This document shows, in pieces, positions 61,024 through 64,000 of a stretch of 64,000 nucleotides of DNA; the stretch's first letter is position 1, and each line of letters begins with the position of its first letter. Source of the stretch: Ilyobacter_A sp963675185 (GTDB lineage: Bacteria; Fusobacteriota; Fusobacteriia; Fusobacteriales; Fusobacteriaceae); assembly GCA_963675185.2 (NCBI GenBank), contig CAXXOH010000003.1, positions 1,054,001 through 1,118,000 on the forward strand. The letters are read 5' to 3'. The notes beneath the pieces were generated by a model. It was given only the letters and a program-made list of their open reading frames with translations. It searched no databases and was not told the origin of the DNA. The translations under genes and the position numbers were made by a program.

Positions 61024-62070
61024 TAGTCTTGACCCTGTCAAGTAGGCAATTAAATAAAAGCTATATTTAAGAGGCTTGTTTCCTGTATTCTACAGGACTC
61101 AAGCCTTTTAGTTTTAGTTGTATTCTTTCTCGATTGTAAAACTTTATATATCTAGAACTTCCTTCCTTATAATGATTCGATGGATGTCTTCTCAGTTAAA
61201 AAAATGGGGTGATTCAGATTTAAAATGACTGAAAAAACTTTCGATAGGTGCGTTTACCCTTACGCGACATAGACTGTTTAATATTATGTGCTTTCACTTG
61301 AGCGCAATATTCTTTCCTAGTATATTGAAATCCTTGATCTGTATGGATTATACAATCTTTTTTTAAAGGCATCTTAAATAGCTTGTTCATGGTATTTTGA
61401 ACAAGTTCTGTATTATTTCTAAGGCTCAAATCATATGCGATAATTTCGTTGTTCTGAAGATCCCTAGCAGCGTTCATAAACAAAAACTTATTTTTCCCCA
61501 AGGTAATATAAGTTATATCCATACAAATTTTTTCTAAAGGTTTGGAAGCGTTAAACTTTCTTTTAAGGTTGCTATCAATAGATTTTCCAGGGATATATTT
61601 TCTTACATACTTCTTTTTTCTTATGACGGATCTTATTCCCAGTTCTTTCATCAGTCTATAGACTCTTTTGTGGTTAATTCTTATATTAAGCTTTAAATTA
61701 ACATAGGCGCATAGTCTCAGCCTACCATAAATCCCTTTTTATTTTTTATGCGCTTCAAGCAATACCTCTTTTACCTATAAATCTTGGACTTTCTTATCGC
61801 TTAAAAGTTTTTTTCTATTTTTCCAGTTGTAGTATCCGCTTCTGCTGCCTTTTGATATTTTACACAGTTTATATACTGGATTTAATTTGAAGTATATCAG
61901 AAATTTGTGCATATGAATATTCATCGTCCAGATACATTTTAACTGCTTTTGACTTAAATTCTTTTATGTATTTATTATTTTTTCTCAAACAAAAAACCCC
62001 TTAAAGCAACACTTTAAAACTATTATACAATAGCTTTTTTTATTGTATCTACTTTAAGGGGATTATACTA
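61024..62070 (-). mobile_element. decayed IS3-family element
   Basis: About 1047 bp. The ends are imperfect inverted repeats (left TAGTCTTGACCCTGTCAAGTAG; right, reversed, TAGTATAATCCCCTTAAAGTAG), flanked by a possible 4-bp GGTT duplication. Minus-strand remains of orfA (61660-61990: SKAVKMYLDDEYSYAQISD helix-turn-helix with stops after it) and orfB are present. Not mobile on its own. Confidence 0.75.
61064..61990 (-). pseudogene. IS3-family transposase orfA/orfB remnants
   Basis: The largest open piece (61220-61651, 143 residues) has KYVRKYIPGKSIDSNLKRKF, then the integrase-core stretches CMDITYITLGKNKFLFMNA and CIIHTDQGFQYTRKEY with the first two catalytic aspartates. After SMSRKG the usual NCYDNAxxES segment with the catalytic glutamate is broken by a frameshift or deletion; SHFKSESPHFF and EDIHR pieces follow in shifted frames. 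Multiple stops break orfA. Confidence 0.8.
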
Positions 62071-62165
62071 GGTTGTGGGTTTTTTATTTTATTTTAATAA
62101 AAAATATATTTATTTGTGATACGATGTTACGATAAAAATGATTTTTAAACTGGAGGTAGTTATAG

Positions 62166-62549
62166 ATGAAGAAGACAATAGAAACTAAAAAAGCTCCGGC
62201 AGCTTTAGGGCCATACTCTCAAGCTGTTATCGCCGGGGACTTCCTTTTTGTATCCGGGCAGATTCCTTATATTCCAGAAACTATGACATTAATTTCAGAA
62301 GATGTTCAGGAGCAGACGAAGCAGGCATTGGAAAATGTCGGAGCAATATTAGAGGAGGCTGGCTGCTCGTTTGATGATGTAGTTAAGGCTTCAGTATTCA
62401 TAAAAAATATGGATGATTTCGGAAAGATAAACGAAGTGTACGAGAAATATTTCGCTAAGTCGAAACCTGCGAGGGCTTGCGTAGAGGTAGCCAGGCTTCC
62501 TAAAGACGTGAAAGTGGAGATAGAGGTAATAGCTTACTTGGGAGAATAA
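62166..62549 (+). CDS. ridA: RidA enamine/imine deaminase
   Basis: A 127-residue trimeric YjgF/RidA protein that hydrolyses reactive 2-aminoacrylate-type enamines. Seen: KAPAALGPYSQAVIAGDFLF, VSGQIP, QTKQALENVGAILEEAGCSF and the substrate-binding arginine region KPARACVEVARLPKDVKVEI. GGAGG precedes the ATG. Single gene downstream of the IS3 remnant. Confidence 0.95.
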   Translation: MKKTIETKKAPAALGPYSQAVIAGDFLFVSGQIPYIPETMTLISEDVQEQTKQALENVGAILEEAGCSFDDVVKASVFIKNMDDFGKINEVYEKYFAKSKPARACVEVARLPKDVKVEIEVIAYLGE

Positions 62550-62750
62550 GATAATTTTAAGGTATAATCATCGATATAAATGTTAGCTCAAAATTAACTT
62601 TAGCTATATTAAAAGTTTTCGTAAATAATGACTTGCATTAGTTATATTATACTTTTAAATTTTATGTGTGATGATTTCTGCCTATAATTATAAATTAAAA
62701 TTTTATTAAAATTAATTTCATTTAATAATTATCTCTTTGTGAGTTTAGAT

Positions 62751-62779
62751 TTGACAAAAAAAAATCAATTTGTTAAAAT
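62751..62779 (+). promoter_or_regulatory. promoter of the RluA-type gene
   Basis: TTGACA (62751-62756), 17-bp spacer, TAAAAT (62774-62779), about 36 bases before the ATG. Confidence 0.7.
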
Positions 62780-62815
62780 TTACATGTTATGAACAAAGTT
62801 TGAAAAAGGGTGAAT

Positions 62816-63685
62816 ATGAGGAAGTTTATAATACCTAAAGAGTATAAAGGGTACACAGTTGCCCAGTATTTAAAGGATGTAGAAGGATATTCCGGAAGGA
62901 GTATCCGAAATCTGGTATTGATTTTAGACAAGAAAAAGGTAAAGCCGACTAAAAAACTAAGACAGTTTAGCAGGCTGACAGTATACGAGAGTGAAAAAGG
63001 CACAAATATAGAACCGATAAATATGGAATTAAAGATAGTTTACGAGGATAACGACCTGCTTATTATCGACAAGGAACCTTTTTTGGTGACTCATCCTACG
63101 CTTAAAAAAGTTGATAAAACTTTGGCCCATGGTGTGGTATACCATTTTGAGAAGATTACAGGCAAAAGAAGCGTTCCTAGATTCTACAATAGACTAGATA
63201 TGAACACCAGTGGTCTTATAGTGGTAGCTAAAAATGCTTTTTCACAAGCCTACCTTCAGGACAGGGTGGATACGAAAAAATATTATATGGCCATAGTAAA
63301 GGGGATAGTACAAGAGGATGAGTTCTTTATAGAGTCTCCCATAGGAAGAGTGGGAGAAAGCTTGAGAAGAGAAATTTTGGCGGTAGAAGACGGCGGGCAG
63401 GAGGCCAAAACCCATGTCCGTGTATTGAAAAGAGATTTGGAAAAGGATCTTACCCTTCTTGAATTGGAACTTTTTACCGGTAGGACCCACCAGATAAGGA
63501 TACATCTTGCGTCGATAGGACATCCCATATTAGGAGATGAGCTCTACGGTGGCGGGGATGAAAGGGCGGATAGACAGCTGCTTCATTCATATAAATTTAT
63601 TTTTGAAAATCCAGGGACCAAAAAGGAACAAACAGTTGAAATTGGCCTACCTGAAGACATGAAGTTTTTTTTTGAGGAGTCTTGA
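62816..63685 (+). CDS. RluA-family RNA pseudouridine synthase
   Basis: Isomerises uridine to pseudouridine in rRNA or tRNA. 289 residues: an S4-like N-terminal segment (YKGYTVAQYLKDVEGYSGRS), then IVYEDNDLLIIDKEPFLVTH, the catalytic aspartate in FYNRLDMNTSGLIVVAKN, and the FTGRTHQIRIHLASIGHPIL motif. ATG 62816 is chosen with AAAGGGTGA upstream; a GTG six bases earlier is possible. The position modified cannot be told from sequence. Confidence 0.9.
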   Translation: MRKFIIPKEYKGYTVAQYLKDVEGYSGRSIRNLVLILDKKKVKPTKKLRQFSRLTVYESEKGTNIEPINMELKIVYEDNDLLIIDKEPFLVTHPTLKKVDKTLAHGVVYHFEKITGKRSVPRFYNRLDMNTSGLIVVAKNAFSQAYLQDRVDTKKYYMAIVKGIVQEDEFFIESPIGRVGESLRREILAVEDGGQEAKTHVRVLKRDLEKDLTLLELELFTGRTHQIRIHLASIGHPILGDELYGGGDERADRQLLHSYKFIFENPGTKKEQTVEIGLPEDMKFFFEES

Positions 63686-63711
63686 ATTCGAGCAAATACA
63701 TTCAAAAACTG

Positions 63712-63740
63712 TTGACAAAAAATAAAAATTGAGATATAGT
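63712..63740 (+). promoter_or_regulatory. strong promoter of gap
   Basis: TTGACA (63712-63717), 17-bp spacer, TATAGT (63735-63740), followed by a leader of about 110 bases with AGGAGG before the ATG. Fits a highly expressed glycolytic gene. Confidence 0.8.
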
Positions 63741-63856
63741 TTAGGTGTGTAAAATGTGAAATTTTTTATTTGCAGAAATCCGAACACGTTTATTTTGTGC
63801 AATATATTTTGTGCGATGTATATTTTATATATAAAAAAACTAGGAGGTATTCTTAA

Positions 63857-64000
63857 ATGGCAGTGAAAGTTGCAATTAATGGATTCGGAAGAATCGGAAG
63901 ATTAGCGTTAAGAAAAATGATGGAAAATTCAGAGTTTGATGTAGTTGCTATCAACGATTTAACAGACGCAAAAATGCTTGCTCATCTATTCAAATATGAT
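63857..64000 (+). CDS. gap: glyceraldehyde-3-phosphate dehydrogenase, 5' part
   Basis: The first 48 residues are in the window: MAVKVAINGFGRIGRLALRK is the NAD-binding start of GAPDH, followed by DVVAINDLTDAKMLAHLFKY. The gene runs off the right edge. AGGAGG lies 7 bases before the ATG. Confidence 0.95.
   Translation, partial: MAVKVAINGFGRIGRLALRKMMENSEFDVVAINDLTDAKMLAHLFKYD

Overview
The window is AT-rich chromosomal DNA that looks like a member of the Fusobacteriota, most like Ilyobacter, Propionigenium or a related marine genus. The support is indirect: low GC, an outer-membrane protein with an N-terminal SLH domain and coiled coil, a complete RNF complex, a short Oxa1-type YidC in a diderm, and a Bacillus-like origin gene order. 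No species call is possible from the sequence alone.

Layout. 0-8 kb: an AbrB-type regulator, a four-domain CoA-disulfide/polysulfide reductase fusion, a 4-fold beta-flower protein, an unknown protein with a HEPN-like motif, an intact IS4-family element, a NUDIX hydrolase, an unknown protein and a tyrosine recombinase. 8-18 kb: two tandem rRNA operons on the minus strand (16S-tRNA-Ile-tRNA-Ala-23S-5S), apparently identical over about 5.02 kb; the first also carries tRNA-Asn and a second 5S. 18-30 kb, minus strand: M18 aminopeptidase, pgi, SLH porin, tRNA-Gln, spoVG, ispE, rqcP-like, mazG, parvulin lipoprotein, mfd. 30.6-36 kb, minus strand: mnmG, mnmE, jag, yidC, yidD, rnpA, rpmH. 37.9-48.8 kb, plus strand: a plasmid-type replication initiator, a decayed second IS4 copy, yaaA, recF, dciA-like, remB-like, gyrB, gyrA. 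49-60 kb: a Usp-like gene, phosphodiesterase, pheS, pheT, pth and rnfCDGEAB. 60-64 kb: a split small secreted protein, a decayed IS3 element, ridA, an RluA-type synthase and the start of gap.

The central point of interest is the replication origin. Genes diverge from a 1.9-kb non-coding region (36001-37932) flanked by the usual oriC neighbours (rpmH-rnpA-yidC-jag-mnmE-mnmG to the left, yaaA-recF-gyrB-gyrA to the right). The place normally held by dnaA and dnaN is instead held by a single 585-residue protein resembling plasmid RepA (RPA-type) initiators. The non-coding region holds ten copies of a 20-bp iteron close to ATTATTGTCCGTATACACAT, all in one orientation and mostly 104-141 bp apart. 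Further copies lie in intergenic sites from 24.7 to 41.7 kb. This suggests an iteron/Rep-driven chromosomal origin, with the helicase-loader relative DciA encoded nearby.

A second unusual signal concerns the IS4-family element. Both copies sit in the loop of a perfect rho-independent terminator hairpin, and the target duplication equals the loop plus two base pairs on each side (9 bp for a 5-nt loop, 8 bp for a 4-nt loop), which suggests structure-directed target choice.
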